Shown here: one piece after another, positions 23,873 to 33,205 of the stretch | How the letters are laid out: each line of letters starts with the position of its first letter | Position numbering within the stretch: position 1 is the stretch's first letter | Source of the DNA: Rhodocyclaceae bacterium UBA1310 | Lineage (GTDB): Bacteria > Pseudomonadota > Gammaproteobacteria > Burkholderiales > Rhodocyclaceae | Assembly (NCBI GenBank): GCA_002307175.1 | Contig: DBTS01000102.1 | Coordinates: 1 to 35,994, forward strand | Direction of reading: 5' to 3' | DNA length: 35,994 nt | Notes under the pieces: generated by a model | What the model was told of the DNA's origin: nothing | Seen by the model: only the letters and a program-made list of their open reading frames with translations | Databases searched by the model: none | Made by a program: the position numbers and the translations under genes

Positions 23873-24220
23873 TCATATATGTGCTTTAAACTCGTTGAAG
23901 GCCGCAACCGCGTTAGCGGCATACATTGCTACAGGGCCACCCCCCATGTAGATCGCAACACCCAGAGCATCATGTACTTCTTCCACGGTAGCGCCCATTT
24001 TTGCCAGTGCTCTGGTGTGGAACCCGATGCATCCATCGCAGCGTGAGGACACGCCAATAGCAAGAGCAATGAGTTCCTTTGTCTTTTCGTCAAGCACCCT
24101 GTCCGCCATGGCAGACCTTCCCATTTCGCCAAACGCTTTCATGACGTCTGTCTGGGTTTTTCGTAATTGAGAAAGATTCGACGAAATTTCCTGAGTTAGT
24201 TTCTGATATGAATCGCTCAT
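23873..24220 (-). CDS. Carboxymuconolactone decarboxylase (AhpD-like) family protein
   Basis: A 115-residue all-helical protein of the CMD/AhpD family. The redox motif CxxCxxxH is present as Cys61, Cys64 and His68 in SRCDGCIGFHTRAL, so a peroxidase-reductase or thiol-redox role is likelier than decarboxylation. It is a cytoplasmic homo-oligomer by family. The Shine-Dalgarno is weak (AGGAC). It lies downstream of and on the same strand as dadA, 178 bp apart; it may scavenge peroxide from the FAD enzyme, which is inference. Confidence 0.9.
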   Translation of the reverse strand: MSDSYQKLTQEISSNLSQLRKTQTDVMKAFGEMGRSAMADRVLDEKTKELIALAIGVSSRCDGCIGFHTRALAKMGATVEEVHDALGVAIYMGGGPVAMYAANAVAAFNEFKAHI

Positions 24221-24398
24221 TGGGTACGTCCTAACATTGAAAAAACTGCATGAACAGAAAAATGTACAACGAAAAATCCTGAAATTCCAAGGATTAGCAG
24301 AGAAAATATTCTATTGGAATCTTTTTTTGAAAGTGGAAAGCGGCTTGTCCGTTCAAAGAAGCCAGTCACTGCGTATCGTTAAAAGCAGCCGGCTGTGA

Positions 24399-25655
24399 CT
24401 AACGTTGAAAACGCTCATAGGTTAAGCCGTCAAGCTCAATCTCGGGGGGGCGGCCACAAACAAGGTCCGCTACAACACGGGAGGTGCCGCAAGCCTGCGT
24501 CCAGCCATTGGACCCATGTCCGCTGTTGAGGAAGAGTCCTTTCACGCCACAGGAGCCAAGGATTGGAGGGCCATCGGGAGTCATTGGGCGCAAACCAGCC
24601 CAAAACGTAGCCTGATCATATTCAATCCCGTTCGGGAAGATACTTCGCACAACACGGATCAATTTGTCTTTCCGGTTCAATTTCAAAGACAGATCGTGGC
24701 CGACCAACTCGGCCATTCCGGCAGCCCTGATCCTGTTGCCGAGACGGGAAATCATGACTTTGTTATGTTCGTCCATCACGGACATATTGGGCGCGTGCTC
24801 TGTGCTGGTGACAGGTGCGGTTATCGAGAAGCCCTTGAGTGGGTACACGGGCAGCTTTATACCGAGCGGAGCCAGTAATGCGGGGGCCTGATTGCCCATC
24901 GCCACTACGACAGCGTCAGCCTTCAGTACCCCTGCAGATGTCTCAGCGCCAACAGCCTCACCGCCTTCAGTCAGCAAGCGTCCGACCGCTGTATCAAAAC
25001 GGAACTTTACGCCTTCGTTCTCCAACCACCTCGCGAGTGACTGGCAAAATGCATGACTGTCTCCCGACGCATCCGCGGGCATATGCAGCGCCCCAGCAAT
25101 TGTGATCCGTGCGTCCCTTAATGTTGGCTCCACACCTGTCGCACCTGCTTGATCCAGCAGGTGGTGTGGGATTCCAAACTCGGTCAGTGCCGCTGCGGAA
25201 ATCTTTCCATACTCGCACTCAGCAGGTGTTTGAAACAACTGCAGTACGCCACCGGGATGGAAATCGAAGGCGATAGGTGTTTCTTCCATCAGTGACCGCA
25301 GGCAAGAAAGACTGTAGTGCGCGACTCGCTGCATGCGGAGTTTGTTGACGAGAAACCGTTTGCTGCTGCACTCCCGCAGCCATTGCAAAGACCAGCGCAT
25401 CCTGTCGATTTCTGGCCACAGCGAGAACCGCACAGGTGCATCTGCCTGCATCGCCATTTTCAGTACCTTGAGCGGCATGCCTGGAGCGGCCCACGGTGCG
25501 GCGAAGCTCGGGCATAGTCCGCCTGCGTTGCCGAAGCTGGTATCCATGCCTGCGCTCGAGTGCCGCTCGACGACTTCGACGTTGTGCCCCTGTCGGTGAA
25601 GATAGTAAGCCGTAGCGGTACCGACCACGCCTGCGCCCAGAATCAGAATTTTCAT
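24399..25655 (-). CDS. dadA: DadA-like D-amino-acid dehydrogenase (FAD)
   Basis: A 418-residue FAD-dependent oxidoreductase of the DadA group, which oxidatively deaminates D-amino acids to 2-oxo acids and passes electrons to the respiratory chain. The N-terminal dinucleotide fold is LILGAGVVGTATAYYLHRQGHNVEVVER (G7-G12, E30). Family blocks follow: DTSFGNAGGLCPS, YPLKGFSITAP, WAGLRPMTPDGPPILG, LFLNSGHGSNGWTQACG. No membrane anchor is evident, so it is peripherally associated at most. Relatives oxidise D-hydroxyproline or other cyclic substrates, so the true substrate is open. It diverges from the molybdenum reductase gene over 221 bp. Confidence 0.88.
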   Translation of the reverse strand: MKILILGAGVVGTATAYYLHRQGHNVEVVERHSSAGMDTSFGNAGGLCPSFAAPWAAPGMPLKVLKMAMQADAPVRFSLWPEIDRMRWSLQWLRECSSKRFLVNKLRMQRVAHYSLSCLRSLMEETPIAFDFHPGGVLQLFQTPAECEYGKISAAALTEFGIPHHLLDQAGATGVEPTLRDARITIAGALHMPADASGDSHAFCQSLARWLENEGVKFRFDTAVGRLLTEGGEAVGAETSAGVLKADAVVVAMGNQAPALLAPLGIKLPVYPLKGFSITAPVTSTEHAPNMSVMDEHNKVMISRLGNRIRAAGMAELVGHDLSLKLNRKDKLIRVVRSIFPNGIEYDQATFWAGLRPMTPDGPPILGSCGVKGLFLNSGHGSNGWTQACGTSRVVADLVCGRPPEIELDGLTYERFQR

Positions 25656-25876
25656 GGTCTGGCTTTCTTGCTAATCCAATGGTGAAGAAGGCAGCTCTAT
25701 TGATTGCGACTAAGTTTAGGGAAGGTGTTATAGAAATTTATTTCGTTGTTGTCTGATTCGAAGACTCAAAAGGAGGATTTTTTTACCCTGCCCCCCAGTA
25801 GCATGTAAAGCCAGGACGCTATTGCGAACGCTTGATTCAATTGTCTTGTGATATTTCTCCTCTTTGATGCGTAATC

Positions 25877-28207
25877 ATGTCTGAAAAAATCTGCCGCATA
25901 CCATCCTTGTCGCATTGGGGGGCGTTCACTGCAGTTGTCCAAGCAGGTCGCTTGATAGATTGCGAACCGTTCGCAAAAGACAGCGCGCCGTCGAAGATTC
26001 TGAAATCCATGCCGGCAATGGTGCACTCAGCCTTGCGCATCAACCGCCCGGCCGTTCGTATTGGCTGGATTCGTGACCGTCACCTGTGTGATGGAGGCCA
26101 GCGCGGCCAGGATGACTATATTGAGGTCAGTTGGGACGAAGCACTTGGTTTAGTGAATGCAGAACTCCAGCGTGTACGTACAGAGTATGGAAGTGAAGCA
26201 ATCTTTGGCGGTTCATATGGGTGGTCCTCTGCGGGGCGTCTGCACCACGCACGAACTCAGACCCATCGGTTTTTAAACGCCGGAGGGGGCTGCACGAATC
26301 AAGCGGGCAACTATAGTTGGGGGACTGCGCAGTTTCTTCTTCCCCACGTGATTGGAAGCTATGCTCCGGTGACCGGGCGTGTCACGGACTGGAACAGTGT
26401 CATTCATCACACTCGCCTGCTGCTTGCGTTTGGTGGTATGCCATTACGCAATACACAAATGACCTCGGGTGGTGCAGGTGATCATCCCGTCGCCGGGCAG
26501 CTTGAACGTGCGGCGGCCGCGGGTATGGAACTTGTGGTGATCAGCCCTAACCGAGCGGATATACCCCCTGGCCTGAATGCGCGCTGGATTCCGATCCGTC
26601 CGAATACAGATACTGCCATGATGCTGGCTATGATCCAGGTACTCGTCGCGGAAGGCGTTCATGATGCAGCGTTCCTGAAGACACATTGTGTGGGATTTGA
26701 AGCTCTGCAGAATTATCTGATGGGCAGCACTGACGGCGTCGCCAAGACTCCTGCGTGGGCTTCGGCAATCTGCGATGTCCCCGAGCACATTATTCGCGAT
26801 CTGGCGCTCCAGGCACGCAACGTGCGCTCAATGATCACCTGCGCCTGGTCCTTGCAGCGTGCGCATCGCGGCGAACAACCCTTCTGGGCCAGCATTGCTC
26901 TGGCCGCAGCTCTTGGCCATATCGGTCTACCGGGTGGTGGCTTTGCGTTCGGGCATGCGTCAATGAATGGAGTCGGCAATCCACGCATGGACGTAGCAGG
27001 GCCGGCCATGGGCTCTGGCAACAATCCGACAGGTTCGGTCATTCCGGTTGCCCGCATCACAGACATGCTGCTCCATCCTGGCGAGACATACGAATTCAAT
27101 GGGCGGCAAAGTGTCTACCCTGACATCAAGATGGTGTACTGGGCAGGTGGCAATCCCTTTCATCACCATCAGGATCTGAATCGTTTTACCCGAGCATGGA
27201 GCCGCCCGCAAACGATCATCGCCCATGAGATCTGGTGGACACCAATGGCACGCCGTTCTGACATAGTCTTGCCTGCGACAACCACACTGGAACGCAATGA
27301 TATTGGCGGATCAACGCGGGATCGTTACGTGTTTGCAATGCATCAGGCTATATCGCCGGTGGGGGCGAGTCGCAACGATTTTGATATCTATCGGGAGCTT
27401 GCGTCCCTGGGCGGATATGAAGCTGAATTTACAGAAGGTCGTGATGAAATGTCGTGGATACGGCATATCTATGACGAAATGGCAAAAGAATGGGGAAAGG
27501 CTGGGCATGCAGCTATCGACTTCGAAAGCTTCTGGGCCAGAGCACATCTGGAAATCCCCGAGCCTGAGCGTCCCTTCGTTCTGTTTGAAGCGTTTAGGGA
27601 AAATCCTGAATCCAATCCGTTGCGCACGCCTTCCGGGCGTATTGAACTTTTCTCGGAGAAAATCGCCGGATTTGGCTATGCAGACAGTCCGCCCCATCCA
27701 ATGTGGCTCCCGCCTGTGGAGTGGCTTGGCGCTGTGGCGGCAGAGAAGTGGCCACTGCATCTGCTTACGCCCCAGCCCGCAGGCAAACTTCATTCCCAGA
27801 TGGATGGAGGTAGAGCGTCTGTGGAGCTCAAAATCAACGACCGCGAAGTTTTGCAAATATCTCCTGCAGACGCCGCATCGCGCGGAATTGGCCAGTATGA
27901 TCTCGTCAAGGTGTATAACGCTCGCGGAGCGTGCCTTGCCACTGCCGTAGTTGATCCCAATCTGAAATCCGGCGTTGTATGCTTGCCGACGGGGGCGTGG
28001 TTTGATGCCGACAGTCCTGACCTTGAGTTGCACGGCAACCCCAATGTGCTGACGATTGACATTGGTACATCCAGGCTCACACAGGGCAGTAGTGCGCAAT
28101 CCGCGCTCGTGGAGGTCGTGCGCTGGAACAGCGCCGAAGTTCCCAGTGTCAGAGTGTTTCAACCGCCCAAGCTGGTGGGGAAAGAGCAGGCCGGACCACA
28201 AGACTGA
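25877..28207 (+). CDS. BisC/TorZ-type molybdopterin S-/N-oxide reductase
   Basis: A 776-residue Mo-bis-MGD enzyme of the DMSO-reductase family, closest in layout to E. coli BisC (777), which reduces biotin sulfoxide and methionine-S-sulfoxide. Shared blocks are the N-terminal HWGAF, RGQDDYIEVSWDEAL, GGSYGWSSAGRLHHA with Mo-ligand Ser113, WAGGNPFHHHQDLNRFTRAW, LPATTTLERNDIGG and LHSQMDGGRASVELK. It has neither an N-terminal iron-sulfur Cys motif nor a Tat signal, so it is cytoplasmic and takes electrons from a soluble donor. The Shine-Dalgarno at 25877 is weak, but the MSEKI start keeps the HWG block at its usual place. It diverges from dadA. The substrate is uncertain. Confidence 0.9.
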   Translation: MSEKICRIPSLSHWGAFTAVVQAGRLIDCEPFAKDSAPSKILKSMPAMVHSALRINRPAVRIGWIRDRHLCDGGQRGQDDYIEVSWDEALGLVNAELQRVRTEYGSEAIFGGSYGWSSAGRLHHARTQTHRFLNAGGGCTNQAGNYSWGTAQFLLPHVIGSYAPVTGRVTDWNSVIHHTRLLLAFGGMPLRNTQMTSGGAGDHPVAGQLERAAAAGMELVVISPNRADIPPGLNARWIPIRPNTDTAMMLAMIQVLVAEGVHDAAFLKTHCVGFEALQNYLMGSTDGVAKTPAWASAICDVPEHIIRDLALQARNVRSMITCAWSLQRAHRGEQPFWASIALAAALGHIGLPGGGFAFGHASMNGVGNPRMDVAGPAMGSGNNPTGSVIPVARITDMLLHPGETYEFNGRQSVYPDIKMVYWAGGNPFHHHQDLNRFTRAWSRPQTIIAHEIWWTPMARRSDIVLPATTTLERNDIGGSTRDRYVFAMHQAISPVGASRNDFDIYRELASLGGYEAEFTEGRDEMSWIRHIYDEMAKEWGKAGHAAIDFESFWARAHLEIPEPERPFVLFEAFRENPESNPLRTPSGRIELFSEKIAGFGYADSPPHPMWLPPVEWLGAVAAEKWPLHLLTPQPAGKLHSQMDGGRASVELKINDREVLQISPADAASRGIGQYDLVKVYNARGACLATAVVDPNLKSGVVCLPTGAWFDADSPDLELHGNPNVLTIDIGTSRLTQGSSAQSALVEVVRWNSAEVPSVRVFQPPKLVGKEQAGPQD

Positions 28208-28588
28208 AACCTGCGCGACTTGAGAAACACTCGAAGTTGCAGGATTGGGAAGCGTTCGTGCCCAATCTGCGTCAACATTCTCCGGTGCCGGGCTGTATTG
28301 AAGAATGTCTCTTTTTACCCTTGGATGACTGAAGAGCGGCCTGGAGTGCCTTCATCCTGACCACGGTAATCTCTGTGAAGCCGACGATCTTCCCGATGGC
28401 TGCAGACGTAAAACAATGCAGCCCAAGGGCTCTCGACCTGTCATGCGTACTGGATCATGAGTGACATGACTGCAGCGGGCCTGTAGAAGTATTTTCGCGT
28501 TTTGAGGGTGGATGGTTCAAGGATGCCTGGTAGGTACTAACAATATATCATTCGATATGGGTATATTATATCAGTATGCGAAATAATC
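28208..28588. other. Non-coding region after the molybdenum reductase
   Basis: No gene is supported. The stretch ends in AT-rich DNA around 28541-28576 (ATATATCATTC and TATATTATATCAG), possibly a promoter or operator zone, but no -35/-10 pair is convincing. The right part of the region has the hairpin and remnant listed separately. Confidence 0.4.
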
Positions 28589-28623
28589 GGTACGGAGTAG
28601 GTGTCAGGAATCTACTCCGTGCC
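28589..28623. repeat. 12-bp stem-loop downstream of tctC
   Basis: GGTACGGAGTAG (28589-28600) and CTACTCCGTGCC (28612-28623) pair along 12 bp with one G-U wobble and an 11-nt loop. It lies about 140 bp after the tctC stop (minus) and 380 bp after the reductase stop (plus). No T-run follows, so it may be an imperfect terminator, a protein-binding site or a structured RNA. Confidence 0.5.
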
Positions 28624-28765
28624 ATGATAAAATCATTTTCGCCCATGAATTAGAGCGCATCGTATCGTTGTAGTCAAAGTCGATTTCAACGGCCATTGGT
28701 TCAGCAACGGAAACCATTTTTCGCCTGATTTCATGAACGCGATCGACTGTGATTGTAAATGTCAG
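28604..28765 (-). pseudogene. Possible gene remnant overlapping the tctC stop
   Basis: A minus-strand open frame of about 53 codons, directly overlapping the tctC stop codon, reads in a protein-like way (TVDRVHEIRRKMVSVAEP then EIDFDYNDTMRSNSWAKM) and ends in the hairpin. It lacks a normal start at its beginning; an ATG inside with AGGCGA upstream would give 37 residues. I do not recognise it. It could be the end of a truncated downstream gene or a real small gene. Confidence 0.3.
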
Positions 28766-29781
28766 TCAGGCTGAATGTGAGCCTGCTGGATAATGAAGCG
28801 GTATCGTGTGATTTCAGACTGGATGTACTTGGAAAAATCGGCGCTATTACGATACGAAGACTCGAATCCGAGTTTTTCGAGCTGATCTTTCATGCTCTGA
28901 CTCGACATGATCTTCGCTGCTGCGGCATCCAGCTTTGCCCGAATCGGCTCGGGCAACTTGGCAGGAGCCCACAATCCATACCAGGAGTAAAACTCAAAGC
29001 CCTTCAAGCCGGCTTCTTGCATGGTTGGTACGTCAGGCAGCAAGGGACTGCGTTTGCTGCTGGTAACCGCCAGTGCCCTGGTCTTTCCGGATTTCACCAT
29101 CGGCAGAGAAGACAGCATGGGGTCCATCATAGCGCTGACCTGCCCCCCAGCCAGATCAGTCAGTGCCGGGCCGGCTCCTTTATAGAGCACAATCGGGATC
29201 TTGAGATTGGATAGCCCTGCATCATACGCGAACTGTGCGATGCCGAGGTGTCCGGCAGATCCCAGCCCAGAAGTTGCAAAATTGTATTTGCTTGGATCGG
29301 CCTTGATAACACTTACAAATTCCTGGACAGATTTTGCAGGAACTCCACTGTTGACGCTGAAAATCAAAGAACCCTGTGCAAGAGAGCTGATTGCAGTGAA
29401 GTCCTTTACTGCGTCGTATTTCATTGTTTTTGAATAAATGAATGGGTTGATGTTATGAATTGATGCATTGACGTAGAGCGTGTACCCGTCCGGATTGGCC
29501 CGCGCTACATACTGGGCGCCAATCGTGCCTGAGGCGCCCGGACGGTTGTCGACGATAACAGACGTTTTCAACTCCTCGCCGAGCTTAGCGGCAAAAATTC
29601 GGGCCAGCGAATCAACTGCGCCGCCAGCGGCATGCGGTACTACAACGGTGATTGTACGGTTCGGATATGCGGAATCCGCACTGTTCTGTGCGTGGGCTGA
29701 ACCTATAGCAGTAAAAGCTCCGACGGCCGCTGCAATAGCCTTCACAAAGAAACGACGTGATTTTAACGAGGGGTTTTTCAT
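28762..29781 (-). CDS. Bug/TctC family periplasmic solute-binding protein
   Basis: A 339-residue tripartite tricarboxylate transporter (TTT) binding protein. The N-terminal signal has SRRFFVK (8-14) ahead of a hydrophobic stretch and AHA, matching a twin-arginine (Tat) signal more than a plain Sec one. The mature part has the Bug blocks TVVVPHAAGGAVDSLAR, VDNRPGASGTIGAQYVARANPDGYTLY, YKGAGPALTDLAGGQVSAMMD, LAVTSSKRSPLLPDVPTMQEAG and WYGLWAP. It delivers an organic acid or similar solute to TctAB; the cognate permease genes tctB-tctA lie 4 kb away in the opposite orientation. The start at 29781 is by signal-peptide fit; the Shine-Dalgarno is weak. Confidence 0.92.
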   Translation of the reverse strand: MKNPSLKSRRFFVKAIAAAVGAFTAIGSAHAQNSADSAYPNRTITVVVPHAAGGAVDSLARIFAAKLGEELKTSVIVDNRPGASGTIGAQYVARANPDGYTLYVNASIHNINPFIYSKTMKYDAVKDFTAISSLAQGSLIFSVNSGVPAKSVQEFVSVIKADPSKYNFATSGLGSAGHLGIAQFAYDAGLSNLKIPIVLYKGAGPALTDLAGGQVSAMMDPMLSSLPMVKSGKTRALAVTSSKRSPLLPDVPTMQEAGLKGFEFYSWYGLWAPAKLPEPIRAKLDAAAAKIMSSQSMKDQLEKLGFESSYRNSADFSKYIQSEITRYRFIIQQAHIQPD

Positions 29782-29869
29782 GGCAATCTCACAAAAGTAT
29801 TTGGCATAGCAATACAAGGCCACAACCTTTCATTAAAAAGGCGTGATGAAGAAACTGGCTCCAGGCTGG

Positions 29870-30649
29870 CTAGAATGTTCCGGGATAAGCACCTCCGTCT
29901 ATCAGGATATTTTGGCCACAAATATAGCCAGCATGAGCTGAGCAAATAAATGCGCATAACATGCCGAGTTCGTCAGGCTGTCCATAACGGCCGGCAGGAT
30001 TATTTGACCCGCGTTCAGCCCACAGTTGGTCGAAGTTTTTACCGCCAGGCTCAAGCATGCCCATGATGTGATTTCGCTGGGCCTCCGTAGCAAACACGCC
30101 CGGCAGCAGGTTGTTGATCGTGACGTTATGGCGGACTGTCTGCCGCGCAAGGCCGGCGACAAAGCCAACCAGACATGAGCGCGCTCCATTGGAAAGACCA
30201 AGTTCAAGCTGTGGTATTTTGACGCTGCGTGAAACAATGTTTACGATGCGGCCAAATCGGCGCCCGGTCATTCCATCAACCACTCGGCGGATCATATCGA
30301 TCGGGCCGAAAGCCATCGTATCGATCGCTGCGTGCCAGTCGTGTTGGGACCAGGTGCGGAAGTCTCCCGGTGCGGGGCCATCCGCGTTGTTGACCAGAAT
30401 ATCTGGGTTTGGGCAGGCGGCTATTGCCGCTTCTCTTCCTTCTTCTGTTGCAATATTTGCAACCACGTACCGGACTTCTGTTCCTGTGGCTTCCGAGATT
30501 TCATTTGCAGTCCTGGCCAAGGTGCTTTCGGTACGTGCAGCTATGACTACGTTGACACCTGCCATGGCTAGCTGGTGTGCGCAAGCGCGGCCCATTCCCT
30601 TGCTACCACCAAAAACAAGCGCATTGCGATCGAGAATTCCCAAGTCCAT
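29870..30649 (-). CDS. SDR family protein with non-canonical active site
   Basis: A 259-residue classical-length short-chain dehydrogenase/reductase. The cofactor motif is GGSKGMG (14-20), with NNADGP in place of NNAG (88-92). Ser140 is present in IVSRSV, but the region of the catalytic YxxxK reads LSNGARSCL: by alignment Tyr is Ser153 and Lys is Arg157. Many SDRs of this LSNGAR subtype sit near Bug/TctC genes in Betaproteobacteria. Oxidoreductase activity by the standard mechanism is therefore doubtful. A strong Shine-Dalgarno (AAGGAGAACAA) fixes the start at 30649. It lies 88 bp before tctC. Confidence 0.9.
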   Translation of the reverse strand: MDLGILDRNALVFGGSKGMGRACAHQLAMAGVNVVIAARTESTLARTANEISEATGTEVRYVVANIATEEGREAAIAACPNPDILVNNADGPAPGDFRTWSQHDWHAAIDTMAFGPIDMIRRVVDGMTGRRFGRIVNIVSRSVKIPQLELGLSNGARSCLVGFVAGLARQTVRHNVTINNLLPGVFATEAQRNHIMGMLEPGGKNFDQLWAERGSNNPAGRYGQPDELGMLCAFICSAHAGYICGQNILIDGGAYPGTF

Positions 30650-30951
30650 TTGTTCTCCTTCGAACTCCAATCCACTCGTAAGTGACCTTGGGACAGTCGA
30701 AAACACTGTGCCCATCCGGTTCATCAGCCCTAAAAATCAGTCTGTTACTCTGCGATCTGCTGTCACAGTAAATGAGTGTCATCAATGCCTGGGTCCAGAA
30801 TTCGCAGTGCGGCTTTGGCCGATGGGCGCGCATTGGTAAGCGGCATCCTCCTAGGCTGACGTGTGTCTTGACCAGGTATCCCCTGAAAGCCCTGAGACAG
30901 GCAGAAGAAACCTTCTGTCGATTCAGTCAGCAGGGCATCGGTTAAGCCAAG
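30650..30951. other. Gap between the DHDPS-like and SDR genes
   Basis: About 300 bp without a supported gene. It holds the leader of the SDR gene, whose Shine-Dalgarno is at its left end, and no clear terminator or promoter is visible. Confidence 0.45.
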
Positions 30952-31887
30952 TCAAATTGCTTTCAAGGCAGGAGAGTTCCAGCCGTACTTCTTATCCAGC
31001 TCAAGCTCTTTCACCACGCGCAAGCCCTTTAGCAGTGCTTCGCCTTCAAGCGCTCTGAGAGGCTTGCGCAAATCCCCCGCTGGGAGGCCAACTGCTTTCA
31101 TCAACGATTTGATGGCCACAGGATTGATGGCAGAGTAGGCGTAGTGCAGCAGTTGCAGATTGCGCAAGTAGGCGTTACGGAAACTGGTGCTAACTTCAGG
31201 TGAGGTCCAGGGCCTGGATATTTCAGCGAGTTCTGCCGGGGCAATATTGCCCGTCATATTGGCAGTCCCATGGCCGCCCAGGCTCATGGTTGGTACCACC
31301 AGGCCGAGGTTGGGTGAGTCGCAGCACATGACTGCGACATCAGGAGCCCCGCGCAAAACCTGTGCAACCTGGCCTACCCGTGTCGTGGACTCTTTGTGGA
31401 CCACATAATTCGGGTGCTTGAAGATACGTAGCAAATGGTCCCAGTGCAGATCGCTTTTGACCCGCGGAGGATTGTTGTAGATGCCCAGCGGCAGATCGGT
31501 TGCATCGGCCACTTCAAGGAAATAACTTTCAATGTCCGCTTCCGGCGCACAAATATAGGCAGGTGCAGCCAGGATCGCTCCGTCTGCGCCATTGGCCCGC
31601 GCAAAGCGCAGGTAGTCCATCGTGGCTTCGGTATTGGTGCCGGTGCAGCCGTAGAAGAGCTTCATCTTGCCTGTTTTCATCTTCGCAGTTTCGACGATGA
31701 TGTCCTGGCGTTCTTTTTGCGAAAGCATGGAGACCTCACCGGTCGAACCCATGATGAGCACCGCGCTGGTGCCATGATCTTCCTGCCACTTGAGTAATTC
31801 TTGGAACGCCGCAAAATCAGGGCTTCCATCTTTGTTGAAAGGAGTAATGATGGCCACGAATGAGCCGGTAATTTTCATCTTGCTCAC
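30952..31887 (-). CDS. Dihydrodipicolinate synthase (DHDPS/NAL) family protein
   Basis: A 311-residue (alpha/beta)8-barrel class I aldolase/lyase. Active-site features are GSTGE (47-51), Tyr137 in YNNPPR and Schiff-base Lys165 in VVHKEST. The GIKE motif of lysine-pathway DapA is altered, and the position in a catabolic cassette argues for a paralogue such as a 2-keto-acid aldolase, N-acetylneuraminate-lyase-like enzyme or hydroxyproline-type deaminase/dehydratase, not for lysine synthesis. It starts with GTG at 31887 (AAGGA 7 nt upstream; an ATG three codons later is possible). It follows metC by 97 bp on the same strand. Confidence 0.9.
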   Translation of the reverse strand: MSKMKITGSFVAIITPFNKDGSPDFAAFQELLKWQEDHGTSAVLIMGSTGEVSMLSQKERQDIIVETAKMKTGKMKLFYGCTGTNTEATMDYLRFARANGADGAILAAPAYICAPEADIESYFLEVADATDLPLGIYNNPPRVKSDLHWDHLLRIFKHPNYVVHKESTTRVGQVAQVLRGAPDVAVMCCDSPNLGLVVPTMSLGGHGTANMTGNIAPAELAEISRPWTSPEVSTSFRNAYLRNLQLLHYAYSAINPVAIKSLMKAVGLPAGDLRKPLRALEGEALLKGLRVVKELELDKKYGWNSPALKAI

Positions 31888-31984
31888 GCTGATTTCCTTT
31901 TTTTGAGGTTGCAGTAAAGCTGGGGATTTGATTGGATGAATCCGATCAACTGACTCAAACCCATTGCTGGCGATGTAACGGCGG

Positions 31985-33205
31985 TCACCTTGCTTCGCAC
32001 AGATTCCGGTGGGTACTGCCTTTCAATCGCGCTTCACAGGCTGAAAGTGCCGCAAGACCCTGCTTCAGGTCAGCAATCAGATCCTCCGGATCTTCGAGTC
32101 CGACATGGATGCGAACTGCCCTGCCGATGTATGGCCAGCGTTCACCGTGGTGTTTGCTCGGGGTAAAAGGAATTGCCAGACTTTCGTATCCGCCCCAGGA
32201 CACGCCAAGCCCAAAGTGCTGAAGCGCGTCAATAAAGGCAATCACCGAGGCATCGTCGGTTACATTCAGAACCGCGGTAAACAGGCCGCAGGCACCCTTG
32301 AAGTCTCGCTTCCACAACTCATGGTTTGGATGGGAGGGAAGTGCCGGATGGATGACCGCTTCTATCTCCGGCTGGGCTTCCAACCACTGGGCAACAGCCA
32401 CTCCCGATTTCCAGTGCCTCTGGAGGCGTACTCCCATCGTACGCAGTCCGCGCAAGGCCAGATAAATGTCATCTGGGCCCGCTGTCTGCCCCATGCTTTG
32501 AGTTGTTTCCTTGACCTGTTTCCAGGTTTTTTTGTTGCAGGTCACGACACCGAGCATGGCGTCCGAATGGCCGACGATGTATTTAGTTGCAGCTTGGATC
32601 GAGACGTCTACGCCGTGATCAAATGGCTTGAAAAACAGAGGAGTGCCCCAGGTGTTGTCCATCACGACGAGGGCGCCGTGCGCATGTGCAACAGCTGAAA
32701 TTGCCGGAATGTCCTGTATTTCAAGGGTTTCCGATCCAGGCGACTCGACGTAAACAACCCGTGTATTAGTGCGCATTAACGCTTCGATCTTGTTGCCACA
32801 TGTGGGTTCGTACACCTGCACTTCAACCCCGAAACGACTCAGAACCTGCTCCAGAAAAGACCGTGTTGGAGAATAGGCGCTATACGTAACCAGCACATGG
32901 TCGCCCGCCCTGAGCAAAGCTGTCAGTGCAGTCACGATTGCTGCGAGTCCGGAAGGGAACACCAGGGAACCGTGACCGCCTTCAAGTGCAGCGATAGCTT
33001 CTTCAAAGGCATGCGTTGTTGCAGTGCCGTACCGTCCGTAGGTCGTGGCCCCAGGCTCCTCTGCTGCGCGAGCGCGCTTCATTTCCTCCCACTCAGCCAT
33101 GGAGCCCGCGAGAATGGTCGATGCCCGGCAGATTGGCGTATTGACCATGCCGCCAAAGCGCTCGGGATGTCTGCCCGCACAAACCAGTTGAGTATTGTCT
33201 TTCAT
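31985..33205 (-). CDS. metC: MetC-like PLP-dependent C-S lyase (cystathionine beta-lyase family)
   Basis: A 406-residue PLP enzyme of the Cys/Met metabolism family, most like proteobacterial cystathionine beta-lyase. The PLP lysine is Lys208 in QAATKYIVGHSD; PLP-contacting YGRYGT (56-61), ESPGSETLEIQDIP (154-167) and Asp183 in VMDNTWGTPLF are in place. It splits C-S bonds of cysteine-type amino acids; whether cystathionine, methionine-type or another S-substituted cysteine is used cannot be read from sequence. A good Shine-Dalgarno (AGGAAG) supports the 33205 start. Its promoter lies in a 539-bp divergent region shared with tctB. Confidence 0.92.
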   Translation of the reverse strand: MKDNTQLVCAGRHPERFGGMVNTPICRASTILAGSMAEWEEMKRARAAEEPGATTYGRYGTATTHAFEEAIAALEGGHGSLVFPSGLAAIVTALTALLRAGDHVLVTYSAYSPTRSFLEQVLSRFGVEVQVYEPTCGNKIEALMRTNTRVVYVESPGSETLEIQDIPAISAVAHAHGALVVMDNTWGTPLFFKPFDHGVDVSIQAATKYIVGHSDAMLGVVTCNKKTWKQVKETTQSMGQTAGPDDIYLALRGLRTMGVRLQRHWKSGVAVAQWLEAQPEIEAVIHPALPSHPNHELWKRDFKGACGLFTAVLNVTDDASVIAFIDALQHFGLGVSWGGYESLAIPFTPSKHHGERWPYIGRAVRIHVGLEDPEDLIADLKQGLAALSACEARLKGSTHRNLCEAR

